A stretch of 40,936 nt of DNA from JBDRNE01 sp043812935 (lineage in GTDB: Bacteria; Omnitrophota; Gorgyraeia; Tantalellales; Tantalellaceae): contig JBDRLO010000039.1 in NCBI GenBank assembly GCA_043812935.1, positions 1-40,936 of the forward strand, in the 5' to 3' direction. The position numbers and the translations under genes are program-made. Shown here in pieces: positions 7,474 to 15,409 of this stretch. Positions within the stretch are counted from its first letter, which is position 1. Every line of letters starts with the position of its first letter. The notes beneath the pieces were generated by a model. That model worked only from the letters and a program-made list of their open reading frames with translations. It was not told the DNA's origin and searched no databases.

Positions 7474-8727
7474 ATGAAGTTTATTTACAAAGCTAAAAAG
7501 GGCCCGGAAGAAATAGTTGAAGGCGTTATTGAAGCGGTGAATCAGGAAAATGCCGTAGCAAAAATCAGAGAAATGGGGTTATTCCCCGTAACGGTTCAGA
7601 CAGGGCAGAGTTCAGGCAATGTAACGAGGATGCCCGCGGTAAAAAAAGTAAAACCTTCGGCAAAAGCCAAAAAAATAGGATCCAGAGGCAGGGTGTCAAA
7701 AAAGCATATTTATTCATTTACGAAAAAACTAAAAGTACTTATTAAATCGCAGGAACCTATTTTGAGAAGCTTATATTTTTTAGAAGAACAGGTTTCGAAC
7801 GTTGAATTCAAAAAAGTTTTACAGGAAATAATAGCGTCAGTTAAAGACGGCAATGCTTTTTCTGACAGCCTTGCAAAGTTTCCGCAGTATTTTGATCCGT
7901 TATATATTAGTATCATCAAAGCCGGTGAAGCAGGCGGGAAGCTGGATTATGCTATGGAACAGATAGCGGGGTATATGGAAGGTGAAAGGCAAATGGCGCA
8001 AAAAGTTATTTCAAGTCTTGCGTATCCCGCGGTTATGGTAAGTGTTGGATTTGCGTCAATAGTTTTTATTATTACTTTTGTTGTGCCGAAACTTACATCG
8101 CTTTTTATAGATTTAGGAGACAGGCTGCCGTTTGTAACAAAAGTTTTATTAAACGTATCAAACTTTTGTTCACAATACTGGATTATAATGTTTGGTTTTT
8201 TTATTGCAGCGGGGATTTTTTTATTCTACACACGAAACACTTCCTGGCAGAAAAAGGCGAGGAATTTAATGAAGAGAAAAATACCTGTTATTAACAATAT
8301 CATTTATAACCAGTCTTTGTGCAGATTTGCCGGCGGGCTTTCGATTCTTCTTTCGAGTGGTGTGCCTCTTTTGGATTCGATCAGGATATCTGTTCCGCTT
8401 GTAGGAGATGAAGGCGCTCAGCAGGAACTCAATAATGCGTGCCGTCAAATTGTGGGAGGCGATGGTTTAGAACAAAGCTTGAGAGATAATTGTACGTTTT
8501 TGCCGGATATGTTTATAAGGATGGTAGCAGTTGGTGAAGCCAGCGGACGGCTTGATGAAATATTAGTTGAAGTCGGGCAGGGGTATGCTGAAGAAGTTGA
8601 AACTGCAACAAAAGTTGTAACATCATTGATAGAGCCGTTGGCGATTCTGATTGTAGGCGGTATTTTAGGATTTATTGTAATAGCAGTACTTCTTCCAATT
8701 TTTGAAATGAGTTTATTTGTTGGATAA
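7474..8727 (+). CDS. gspF: T2SS inner-membrane platform protein GspF (PilC family)
   Basis: Polytopic inner-membrane protein on which GspE acts, 417 residues. After a short N-terminal domain (residues 1-50, KFIYKAKKGPEEIVEGVIEA) and a basic linker, two T2SSF repeats are visible. Each has a GEAGGKL or GEASGRL motif (SIIKAGEAGGKLDYAM and MVAVGEASGRLDEIL). Three hydrophobic segments lie at about residues 185-210, 228-248 and 388-412, as usual for the family. ATG at 7474 follows a TTGAGGATAAA ribosome site. The upstream neighbour is the epsilon gene, and the downstream neighbour is gspL after a 183-base gap. Confidence 0.95.
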   Translation: MKFIYKAKKGPEEIVEGVIEAVNQENAVAKIREMGLFPVTVQTGQSSGNVTRMPAVKKVKPSAKAKKIGSRGRVSKKHIYSFTKKLKVLIKSQEPILRSLYFLEEQVSNVEFKKVLQEIIASVKDGNAFSDSLAKFPQYFDPLYISIIKAGEAGGKLDYAMEQIAGYMEGERQMAQKVISSLAYPAVMVSVGFASIVFIITFVVPKLTSLFIDLGDRLPFVTKVLLNVSNFCSQYWIIMFGFFIAAGIFLFYTRNTSWQKKARNLMKRKIPVINNIIYNQSLCRFAGGLSILLSSGVPLLDSIRISVPLVGDEGAQQELNNACRQIVGGDGLEQSLRDNCTFLPDMFIRMVAVGEASGRLDEILVEVGQGYAEEVETATKVVTSLIEPLAILIVGGILGFIVIAVLLPIFEMSLFVG

Positions 8728-8747
8728 AGATATATTTGGGGTTTGTA

Positions 8748-8759
8748 GTTTTCGAAAAC
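8748..8759. repeat. 12-base palindrome in the gspF-gspL spacer
   Basis: GTTTTCGAAAAC is a perfect palindrome 20 bases after the gspF stop. Two direct copies of GTGGAGCAGT follow, starting at about 8763 and 8806. The 183-base spacer (8728-8910) otherwise shows no gene or clear promoter. Confidence 0.4.
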
Positions 8760-8910
8760 GATGTGGAGCAGTCGTCTTTATTTTTAGCCATAATACGCAG
8801 CTAGGTGGAGCAGTTTCTCGAGATAGTGCCACAAAAAACATCTATCATCCCAAAATAACCAGTCCAGCCATGGATGTTTGGCAGGGGGGATAAAAAAAGA
8901 TTTTGAGAAT

Positions 8911-10320
8911 ATGATTATTTTTGAAATAGGAAAAAAATGTGTAAAAGCCCTTTGGGGGACGAGCCTTTTAAAGGATATTCAGATAAGCGGGTTAGAAGTA
9001 AAAGCGCTTAAATCGAATTCCCCGGAGGAAGTAACAAAGGTTGTTTCTTCTATCATAGACGAAAAAATATATAAAAAATTTAAACCATTTGTATTAAGCA
9101 TCCCCCGCAATCAGGCTACTCTTCGGAATCTAAAATTTCCCGCAAAAGATAAAAAAGAACTTGATGATATTGTAAATCTGCATTTAACTCAGGAAGTGCC
9201 GTATTCTCGTGAAGAGATTATTCATAATTATGAAATTATTGAAAAAGATGCAGCCGGGTTTACTAATATAATTTTGGGTATAATGCATAGGCAGACACTT
9301 ATAAAGCAGTTTACGGTTTTTGAAAAAATCGGATTATATCCTGACAATGTTTTGTTGGGGACTTTTGGTGTTATGTCATTTTTGATTAGAGGACGTTTTG
9401 CGAAAAATGGCGATACAAGTCTTAAAGCCTGCGTAAATATCGGAGAAGAGTTTACGGATTTTTTTGTTTTTAAAGAAACCACGATACTTTTTACCCGAAG
9501 CATTGCGATTAACGGCGAAAGCCTAAAAAGAGAAACGAATATAAAAAAGTTTGCGAGCGAATTACGGCAGGCGCTTATTGTTTCTCGTATCGGCAGGACA
9601 GAGAAGATTGAAAACCTGTATGTTACGGGTATAAGGGATATTAATCCCAAACTTGCGGAAACTATAACCGGCGTGCTTAATATAAAAGTTGAAATAATAG
9701 ATGTTTTTAATGTTATCGGGACTTTGAAAGGGGTTAAAAATATTGAAACAATTTTAAAAAACGTTTCGATATCTGCAATGCTGGGTATTAGCTCGGATCC
9801 GTTAACTTCAAAATTTAATTTTGTTTTACCGGAAGCTAAAATGAGAAGAGATGTCCGCGAAATGACAAAAAATCTATTCGTGATGGGCGGAATAATAATC
9901 TATCTTTTAGTTGTTTTTTTGTTGTTTTTTATGAGTAAACTATATACGCAGGAATCGTATTTGAACAAAATAACGTCTGAAATAAAAAAACTGCAGCAGA
10001 CAAATAAAAGTTCAATGAGGGCGTTGGAAAAAATTAAAACTTTACAAATATTTATGCGGTATAAAGATTCGTTTTTGTATTATTATTATGAATTGGCAAA
10101 GATAGTGCCGGAGAACATTACTATTGATAGGTTTACCTATAATAAGAAAAAAGAAATTTCTCTAGTTGGAAAAGGGACAGATATGGGGGAAGTTTTTAAG
10201 TTTGTGCGGAATTTAAACAGTTCAGGAATTTTTGGAGAGGCGGAATTAAGGTATTCCCGCAAAGCTTCAAAGGAGAGCGGAGATTATAACGAGTTTAATA
10301 TAACGTGTAATATAAAATGA
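8911..10320 (+). CDS. gspL: GspL-like protein: PilM-type actin-like domain fused to a PilN-type segment
   Basis: Links the cytoplasmic ATPase to the periplasmic assembly proteins; 469 residues from the chosen ATG. Residues 1 to about 300 form a PilM/GspL actin-like domain, starting IIFEIGKKCVKALWG (phosphate-binding strand region), with SIPRNQATLRNLKFP and the DFFVFKE strand. One membrane helix lies at about 321-343 (FVMGGIIIYLLVVFLLFF). After it come a short coiled coil and a PilN/GspL-like ferredoxin-fold region (IVPENITIDRF, EISLVGKGTD). PilM and PilN are separate proteins in type IV pili, while GspL combines them, so GspL is the better name here. A TTG at 8878 would add 11 residues. ATG 8911 fits the family start better, although neither has an ideal ribosome site. 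Confidence 0.85.
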   Translation: MIIFEIGKKCVKALWGTSLLKDIQISGLEVKALKSNSPEEVTKVVSSIIDEKIYKKFKPFVLSIPRNQATLRNLKFPAKDKKELDDIVNLHLTQEVPYSREEIIHNYEIIEKDAAGFTNIILGIMHRQTLIKQFTVFEKIGLYPDNVLLGTFGVMSFLIRGRFAKNGDTSLKACVNIGEEFTDFFVFKETTILFTRSIAINGESLKRETNIKKFASELRQALIVSRIGRTEKIENLYVTGIRDINPKLAETITGVLNIKVEIIDVFNVIGTLKGVKNIETILKNVSISAMLGISSDPLTSKFNFVLPEAKMRRDVREMTKNLFVMGGIIIYLLVVFLLFFMSKLYTQESYLNKITSEIKKLQQTNKSSMRALEKIKTLQIFMRYKDSFLYYYYELAKIVPENITIDRFTYNKKKEISLVGKGTDMGEVFKFVRNLNSSGIFGEAELRYSRKASKESGDYNEFNITCNIK

Positions 10321-10363
10321 TGGGAATGCTGACATAGGCCGTATAAGGGATAAAATTTAGACT

Positions 10364-10906
10364 ATGAAAATCAATTTAGGCAAAAGAGAAAAAACGTTAA
10401 TTGCTGTAGTTACGGTTATAGTAATGATGTTTTTAGTGGAAAGGTTTATTATTACGCCTTTTTTTGAAAAAATTGAAACAATACGTATTCAAATAAACGC
10501 GGATAAAGAAAAACTGGAACGGCTTAGATATATGAATTCACAAAAGGGCTATATTTCGGAAGCTTTTGAAAAACTAAAACCATATATTGAATCAGGCAGT
10601 TCGGGCGACGCGAATATTCCTATTATTATGAAAAAAATCGAAGAAATGGCAAATGAGTGTTCGATTAATTTACAAAAAATGAAACCCGAAACCACAGAAC
10701 CCAAAAGCGGGGCGAATTATAATATAAAAAAACTTACACTTTCAGTCGACGGATCGGCAGAAAATATTATTAAGTTTTTATATAAACTGGAAGGCAGCGC
10801 GTATCCTTTACGCGTAAATAAAATGGATTTTAAAGTAAAGGACAGAGAGACTAATTTGATGACAGCGGACTTTGATATATATTTTATATATTTCGGTAAA
10901 AAATAA
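10364..10906 (+). CDS. gspM: GspM/PilO-like inner-membrane assembly protein
   Basis: Bitopic inner-membrane partner of GspL, 180 residues. A short cytoplasmic tail (MKINLGKREK) is followed by a membrane helix at about residues 12-32. A coiled coil comes next (residues about 35-60), then a periplasmic ferredoxin-like domain with KLTLSVDGSAENIIKFLYKL, the segment that is best conserved in GspM/PilO. Size and order, directly after GspL and before the major pseudopilin, are the usual ones. Sequence similarity in this family is low, so the assignment rests mostly on architecture and position. Confidence 0.8.
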   Translation: MKINLGKREKTLIAVVTVIVMMFLVERFIITPFFEKIETIRIQINADKEKLERLRYMNSQKGYISEAFEKLKPYIESGSSGDANIPIIMKKIEEMANECSINLQKMKPETTEPKSGANYNIKKLTLSVDGSAENIIKFLYKLEGSAYPLRVNKMDFKVKDRETNLMTADFDIYFIYFGKK

Positions 10907-10927
10907 AAGCAATAGAAAGGAGCAAAT

Positions 10928-11368
10928 ATGCTGGATGCGGGAAATAAAAAAAATAAGATAAAGAGGGTTTTGACAGAAAGAGGGTTTACGCTAATTGAAA
11001 TTATGCTGGTTGTTGTTATTATCGGAGTTTTGGCCGCAATGGTAGTGCCCAAGTTAACGGGTAGGACAAAACAAACAAAGAACGCGGTTGCTAAAGTGGA
11101 TGTCGACGTAAACATTCCTCTTGCGCTAGATTTGTATGAACTTGATATGGGAGAATTTCCGTCAAGTCTTGATGATTTGACAGATAACAAAACTAATAGT
11201 GATACCTGGCGGGGTCCATATCTAAAAAAAATACCGAAAGATGCTTGGGGAAACTCGTATTTTTATAAGTATCCGGGTGAACATAACAAATATGGATATG
11301 ATTTGTATTCCGGAGGCGCTGATGCTCAAGCCGGTACAAATGATGATATTGAAAACTGGGAAAGTTAA
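10928..11368 (+). CDS. gspG: Major pseudopilin GspG
   Basis: Main subunit of the T2SS pseudopilus, 146 residues. It has a basic leader of about 19 residues ending at the prepilin peptidase site RG/FTLIEIM. The glutamate at mature position 5 is present, and a hydrophobic helix follows (VVVIIGVLAAMVVP). The C-terminal half contains the GspG signature: AWGNSYFYKYPGEH, GYDLYSGGADAQAGTNDDIENW. The DxxSxGxDxxxGTxDDI loop binds calcium in known GspG proteins. ATG at 10928 follows AGAAAGGAGCAAAT, a strong ribosome site. The next gene begins 112 bases downstream, after a small GC-rich hairpin. Confidence 0.96.
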   Translation: MLDAGNKKNKIKRVLTERGFTLIEIMLVVVIIGVLAAMVVPKLTGRTKQTKNAVAKVDVDVNIPLALDLYELDMGEFPSSLDDLTDNKTNSDTWRGPYLKKIPKDAWGNSYFYKYPGEHNKYGYDLYSGGADAQAGTNDDIENWES

Positions 11369-11429
11369 AGAGACCCAACATTTTTACAGGAGATATTTTT
11401 TTAAGCCTAAAGATATTTGTTCGTGGAGT

Positions 11430-11452
11430 TAAGGGGGTCAGGCCCCCCCTTA
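11430..11452. repeat. GGGGG/CCCCC hairpin between gspG and gspI
   Basis: TAAGGGGG at 11430-11437 pairs with CCCCCTTA at 11445-11452 around TCAGGCC. The GGGGTCAGGCC core resembles the GGGGTCAGACC hairpins at 5121 and 12673, so this is probably a short member of the same family. No T-run follows, so it is not a classical terminator. It could still modulate the ratio of gspG to the minor pseudopilins. Confidence 0.5.
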
Positions 11453-11480
11453 GGCGCACGAATTCCATCGGAACATTAAA

Positions 11481-12014
11481 ATGATAAGCCGAAAAACAAA
11501 AAATATCCATTTAGATATAAGGCCAGGCCCCCGGTCAACCGGCAAACCGGTTAACCGACTAACCGGTAACGGGTTTAGTCTGGTTGAAATAATGATAACA
11601 GTTGTTATTATCGGTGTTTGCATGGTTATGACTCTTAGAGTTTTTTCATTTTGCGCGAAAGCTGTTTCGGAGGCATATAACAGTACATATGCTGTTGATA
11701 TTTTACAGGATAAAATAAATGATTTGCGTGAAAAAGCTATTATGGAAGCGGGAATTACCGTTTCATCAAGTATGGAAAGTCTTGAAAAAGGCGGGCGTAA
11801 TTTTGAATTTACGCAGGAAAGCATTATATGGGAAAATCCAATGATTGATTTGGAAGAGATCGAAGGAATTGAAGAGTTTGAAGAAACTGTGGAAAGTTCA
11901 ACACTTTCATTATGCGAAGTAACATTGGAAGTGAGCTGGAGAAGCGGTGTGCAGAAAAGAAATTTAATAATAAAAACTTTATTACCCGCGAAAGAATCAG
12001 AAGTTATATTGTAA
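11481..12014 (+). CDS. gspI: Minor pseudopilin, GspI-like
   Basis: This 177-residue prepilin-like protein has a processing site NG/FSLVEIMITVVIIG with glutamate at position 5. After the helix comes AVDILQDKINDLREKAIMEAG, which resembles the region following the helix in GspI (an xxLAxxKMxEL pattern). A GspH identity cannot be excluded, because no other GspH/GspI candidate is present. The leader of about 31 residues is long, and residues 15-31 are encoded by a CCGGTTAACCGG-type repeat at 11531-11566, so the repeat lies inside the coding region. ATG at 11481 is the first in frame. The downstream neighbour gspJ starts 35 bases after the stop. Confidence 0.78.
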   Translation: MISRKTKNIHLDIRPGPRSTGKPVNRLTGNGFSLVEIMITVVIIGVCMVMTLRVFSFCAKAVSEAYNSTYAVDILQDKINDLREKAIMEAGITVSSSMESLEKGGRNFEFTQESIIWENPMIDLEEIEGIEEFEETVESSTLSLCEVTLEVSWRSGVQKRNLIIKTLLPAKESEVIL

Positions 12015-12049
12015 CTGTGTCCTGGATGGGGTAATCCTAAAGTTGTAAA

Positions 12050-12673
12050 ATGAAAAAATATAAATTCAAACAATTTTATATGAAACTTACAGTTAATAAA
12101 AAACGGTTAAATACTAAAGGCTTCACGTTAATAGAGGTTTTTTTAGCCGCTTCGCTTTTGGGCATAATTCTTGTTACGATTTTTTCAACATACGCGTCCG
12201 GGGTAAGAATTTGGAAAACCGTAAAACAGGTTAATCTGATTGCTGACAGAAAATTTGTACTTACAAAGGAAAAAGTAAAACGGGAAATATTGGGATATGT
12301 CAGGGATTTCGAGGATATTAAGCTTAAGGGGGATGATGAAAGTTTTTCGTTTCCGGCTGTGGTGGATTCGGACATAGTTGAACTTACATATTTTTATGAT
12401 AAAGGCGAAGACGCGCTTATGTGCAAGACGGTTAAGTACAGCGATTCGTTGAAAGAAAAAATGAAAAAACGGGAAAGTAAAGTTTTTGATGCCGAAGATG
12501 TTGAATTTTCGTATCTTTTTTACGATGAAGCCGATGGGGAGGGTTCAGGCGCGTGGTTAGCTTCGTTTGAGCAGGAAGAAAGTGGAATCCCTAAAGCGAT
12601 AAAATTGATTATAGAAGTGGAAAAACAGGACAAGAAAGAAGAAATAACAGAAATAATATTTCTTCCGGAATAA
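12050..12673 (+). CDS. gspJ: Minor pseudopilin GspJ
   Basis: Exported pseudopilin of 207 residues with prepilin motif KG/FTLIEVFLAASLLGII at about residue 25. The glutamate at position 5 of the mature chain is present. The rest has the length and layout of GspJ: IWKTVKQVNLIADRKFVLTKEK, then DIVELTYFYDK and VEFSYLFYDE strands. It is followed by a perfect hairpin and then gspK, the usual IJK order. In known systems GspI, GspJ and GspK form the tip complex of the pseudopilus. Confidence 0.85.
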   Translation: MKKYKFKQFYMKLTVNKKRLNTKGFTLIEVFLAASLLGIILVTIFSTYASGVRIWKTVKQVNLIADRKFVLTKEKVKREILGYVRDFEDIKLKGDDESFSFPAVVDSDIVELTYFYDKGEDALMCKTVKYSDSLKEKMKKRESKVFDAEDVEFSYLFYDEADGEGSGAWLASFEQEESGIPKAIKLIIEVEKQDKKEEITEIIFLPE

Positions 12674-12735
12674 AGGGGTCAGACCTCGAAAATCGAAAAT
12701 ACAACGTATTTTCGATTTTCGAGGTCTGACCCCTT
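12673..12735. repeat. Perfect 29-bp inverted repeat with 5-base loop between gspJ and gspK
   Basis: The arm 12673-12701 (beginning AAGGGGTCAGACCTCG) is exactly complementary to 12707-12735 (ending GACCCCTT), with loop CAACG. It starts at the gspJ stop codon and ends immediately before gspK. No T-run follows, so it is not a standard terminator. It may protect or cleave the mRNA, or partly block read-through. The arm shares 27 identical bases with the hairpin after atpD. Confidence 0.9.
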
Positions 12736-12746
12736 AAGTGGGGGGT

Positions 12747-13631
12747 ATGAAACACAAAAGATTTGAACATAGGAGTATAATCGAACGGGTGCCTAAACGG
12801 CAAGCTTCAAAGGGTGTAGTGCTGGTTACGGTTTTATGGTTTATAACTGTACTTGCTATTTTTGGAATGGGCTTGGGGCGGGTGTCATGGTCTGTCTATA
12901 ATTTTGCCCGGTGGAGAGAAAACAAGTTGGCAGGAGAGCAAGCGGTAAGAGGAATTGTTCTTATGCTCAAACTTGACCGTAAGGATGATTTGACTCCGGA
13001 ATATGATTCGTTAACTGAATTAGCTCAAGAAAGAGAATATAAATTCGGCAATATAAAAATAGTATATTACATGATAGATGAAGAATCAAAAATTAATATT
13101 AATGAAGCGACAAGTTTGATTTTGCAAAATCTGCCTTCAATGGACATGGATAAAGCTGTGGAACTTGTAAATTCCGAGCTGAAACCGTTTTTCCCTAAAG
13201 AAGAAATTCTGAAGGTTGAAGATATTGAAAAAGAAGATTATGCCGAAATGAAAGATTTTATTACAGTATACGGAACGGGTGCCGTAAATATGAACACTTG
13301 TTCTAAAGAGATTTTAGAAATATTAGATTTTGATGCAGGATTAATCGATTCAATAATGGAATTCAGAGCAGGCGAGGATGAGGAGTTGTATACTGAAGAT
13401 GATGGTATATTTGATTCGACCTCATATATTATAACAAGCCTTAATGAGTGCCGTTCATTATCTTTGACAGAGGAACAGGCGATAAACTCGTTAATAAGCA
13501 AAAAGCTTTTAGGTGTAAAAGGATCTTTTTACACTATCCACGCGGATGTATATGTTAATGACAAATTAGTCGATTCATATGCAGTTCTTATCGGAAAAGA
13601 AGAAACTTATTCAGTCTACGACTGGCAATAA
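12747..13631 (+). CDS. gspK: Minor pseudopilin GspK
   Basis: Largest minor pseudopilin, 294 residues from ATG 12747 (a GTG at 12738 would add three). The N-terminal hydrophobic stretch KGVVLVTVLWFITVLAIFGM matches the GspK pattern GVALLxVLWxxxLL. As is normal for GspK, the fifth mature residue is not a glutamate. The two conserved GspK segments are clear: DEESKININEAT at about residues 112-123, and AVNMNTCSKEIL, a helix-hairpin-helix-like part. The ribosome site must be the GGGGGG run between the upstream hairpin and the start, which is crowded and may make translation depend on opening that hairpin. It is the last gene of the + strand T2SS operon and ends 40 bases before a convergent gene. 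Confidence 0.88.
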   Translation: MKHKRFEHRSIIERVPKRQASKGVVLVTVLWFITVLAIFGMGLGRVSWSVYNFARWRENKLAGEQAVRGIVLMLKLDRKDDLTPEYDSLTELAQEREYKFGNIKIVYYMIDEESKININEATSLILQNLPSMDMDKAVELVNSELKPFFPKEEILKVEDIEKEDYAEMKDFITVYGTGAVNMNTCSKEILEILDFDAGLIDSIMEFRAGEDEELYTEDDGIFDSTSYIITSLNECRSLSLTEEQAINSLISKKLLGVKGSFYTIHADVYVNDKLVDSYAVLIGKEETYSVYDWQ

Positions 13632-13671
13632 AAAATTTAGGGGTTATCGCTCTCCATTTCTTCATTGTAAG

Positions 13672-14418
13672 CTATTCTGAAGGGTCTAATACTTTCAAAG
13701 CTTTTTTATAAAATTCATATGCTTTTTCATAGTCCAGGTTTTCATAATATTTGTTGCCTTGAAGCATTAAAAGTTCGGATTGTCTAACTTTTTGAGCCAT
13801 TGCCAAGTCTTGTTCGGTTTTTACGTCAATTTTATTTTGCTGCGCGGGGGAGGGCACTGCTGCTTTAAGCGAATCTGGTTCGGTTTGCAATTTTTCTTCA
13901 TCTTGTAAAACAGCTTTTTCCGAAGTTAAAGTTTTCTTATCGGTATCTGTTATGGGTTTATCTTGTTTGCTTTCAAGGTGCTTAACCCGGTTAAGCAGAT
14001 TTGTAAGAAGTTGGACGTCCTCTTCGGTTGTTTTAGATTGGTCGATTTTTGGTTTGTCTTGGATTTTAGATAGATCAGCTTTATTCTCATTGGTAACTGA
14101 AGAATTGCTTGATAAAGTTTCAGTACATAGTTTAAGGTATTGAGAGGCTTTTGAATTCTCTCGGTCTTTTTGAAGCGCTTCCTGAAATTTTAACCCGGCG
14201 TTTTTAAAATCTTTCTGTTCGTACAGCTTTGTTCCTTCCTCAAAAAGTTCACAGGAAAGAAATATGTTTTCCGCGATCTGGTCAATGTTGAAAGAATATG
14301 GGCTCTTTTCATCTGGTTTATTGCCGGTTTGTCCATGAGAAATATGCGCGGATAATCCCACAATAAACAGTATGTTTAAAAAAAGTAACAAATGTTTGAT
14401 TGTTAAAATTTTTCGCAT
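13672..14418 (-). CDS. Exported TPR-containing protein, unknown function
   Basis: 248 residues. The N-terminal signal peptide of about 30 residues (LLLFLNILFIVGLSAHISHG) predicts export. Two TPR-like helix pairs are visible: EEGTKLYEQKDFKNAGLKFQ followed by EALQKDREN, and QGNKYYENLDYEKAYEFYKK followed by ALKVLD at the very end. A long polar, glutamine/lysine/threonine-rich linker separates them. It is the last gene of the minus-strand T2SS operon, downstream of the secretin. By position it may be a periplasmic scaffold or pilotin-like partner of the secretion machine, but no sequence motif proves this. Confidence 0.75.
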   Translation of the reverse strand: MRKILTIKHLLLFLNILFIVGLSAHISHGQTGNKPDEKSPYSFNIDQIAENIFLSCELFEEGTKLYEQKDFKNAGLKFQEALQKDRENSKASQYLKLCTETLSSNSSVTNENKADLSKIQDKPKIDQSKTTEEDVQLLTNLLNRVKHLESKQDKPITDTDKKTLTSEKAVLQDEEKLQTEPDSLKAAVPSPAQQNKIDVKTEQDLAMAQKVRQSELLMLQGNKYYENLDYEKAYEFYKKALKVLDPSE

Positions 14419-14426
14419 TATAGTAT

Positions 14427-14993
14427 TTATTCCTTTTGTTCTTGTTGTTCTTGTTCCAGTTGGTTCAATCTTTGCTGCAGTTCTGAAAGAAGCTGAGTCC
14501 TGCGGTCATGTTGTTTATCTAAATTTTCTATTTTTGAACTTCTTGTCGGTTTTCGGGCATTGAGTATTGCCGCCTTTTGTTTAGAAATTTTCTTTGAAAC
14601 AGATTTTTGAGTTTTTTGCGCGAGCTGTTTCAATTTTTTATTTCTGGAAGAAATAAAGCTTTTTACTTCAGGATCTTGAGATAATATTAGAATTTCGTTA
14701 TAACACTTTATTGCTTGTTGATACTTTTCCTGCTTTTCCAATTTGCGGGCGAGTTCAAGATAGTCATTCATTTCCTTTACAATATTTTTTAAATATTCCG
14801 TTTGTTCAACGATTTCAATTTTATCATTTAACGCGGAATAGGAAAATAGCGCTTCATTGTACAGCCGCCGTATATTTTCTTTTTGCATCGTAATAGTTTC
14901 TGAGGCAAAAGCCTGGTTATGAAAACACACGCTCAGCAAAACCGCAGTTATTATAACATTGAAACTAAATAATTTAATATTTTTTTGTTTCAT
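14427..14993 (-). CDS. Exported coiled-coil/TPR protein, unknown function
   Basis: 188 residues. A signal peptide ends around residue 30 (VCFHNQAFA/SETITM). One TPR-like pair, LARKLEKQEKYQQAIKCYNE followed by ILILSQDPEVK, is followed by a strongly basic region. The C-terminus (LLSELQQRLNQLEQEQQEQK) is a coiled coil rich in glutamine. Eight bases separate it from the next gene in the operon. It shares its design (signal peptide, TPR, coil) with the downstream protein at 13672, which suggests that the two act together in the periplasm. Confidence 0.75.
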   Translation of the reverse strand: MKQKNIKLFSFNVIITAVLLSVCFHNQAFASETITMQKENIRRLYNEALFSYSALNDKIEIVEQTEYLKNIVKEMNDYLELARKLEKQEKYQQAIKCYNEILILSQDPEVKSFISSRNKKLKQLAQKTQKSVSKKISKQKAAILNARKPTRSSKIENLDKQHDRRTQLLSELQQRLNQLEQEQQEQKE

Positions 14994-14998
14994 GATAA

Positions 14999-15373
14999 TT
15001 ATAAATATGCTCCCCTGTTGTTGTCATATACGCGTTCATAAGGGTCTTCCGTTTCAAATATAAATTCCGGATACATAATTGTTTCGTAGTTTGCCGGAAC
15101 AGGAATGGGAAACGTCAGTGTTTCGTATACGCCGAGAATGGTTCGGGTGCCTGCACGTACAATGCCTTCGGGTAGTGCCGTTAATCCTTGCGCGACATTG
15201 TTATCATGTTCCCGGAATTTTTTATTAACTGAAAAAAATATTTCAGCCCAGCCGGTCAGAGTGTTTGAAATGCCCCGTCCCAGTTTCCTGAATGCGCCTG
15301 CGTGAGATGAAGGGCATCCGGTTGTTGTAATAACAAAAAGCGATAACAATAGTATTTTTAAAAATTTTTTCAT
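14999..15373 (-). CDS. Putative lipoprotein of the exosortase-associated TIGR04073 family
   Basis: 124 residues. The signal sequence ends in TTTGC, a plausible though imperfect lipobox with cysteine at about residue 20. The body has the TIGR04073 layout: FRKLGRGISNTLTGWAEI, then a glycine/arginine stretch (GIVRAGTRTILGVYETLTFP), then PANYETIMYPEF near the end. I recognise the family from these motifs. Its role is unknown; members are typically found in genomes with exosortase/PEP-CTERM-type sorting. Here it sits inside a T2SS operon, 5 bases from the next gene, which suggests a link between sorting and secretion. No exosortase is visible in the window. Confidence 0.75.
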   Translation of the reverse strand: MKKFLKILLLSLFVITTTGCPSSHAGAFRKLGRGISNTLTGWAEIFFSVNKKFREHDNNVAQGLTALPEGIVRAGTRTILGVYETLTFPIPVPANYETIMYPEFIFETEDPYERVYDNNRGAYL

Positions 15374-15409
15374 AAAACCTCTTTAACTTGCGGTTTGTAT
15401 CGTAAAAAA

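Noticed and set aside
8728..8910. Possible cyclic di-GMP riboswitch before gspL
   Set aside because: The conserved GEMM core bases and paired helices could not be found; only a 12-base palindrome and a short direct repeat are present.
13632..13671. Bidirectional terminator between the convergent gspK and TPR genes
   Set aside because: The 40-base gap has no convincing stem or T-run on either strand.
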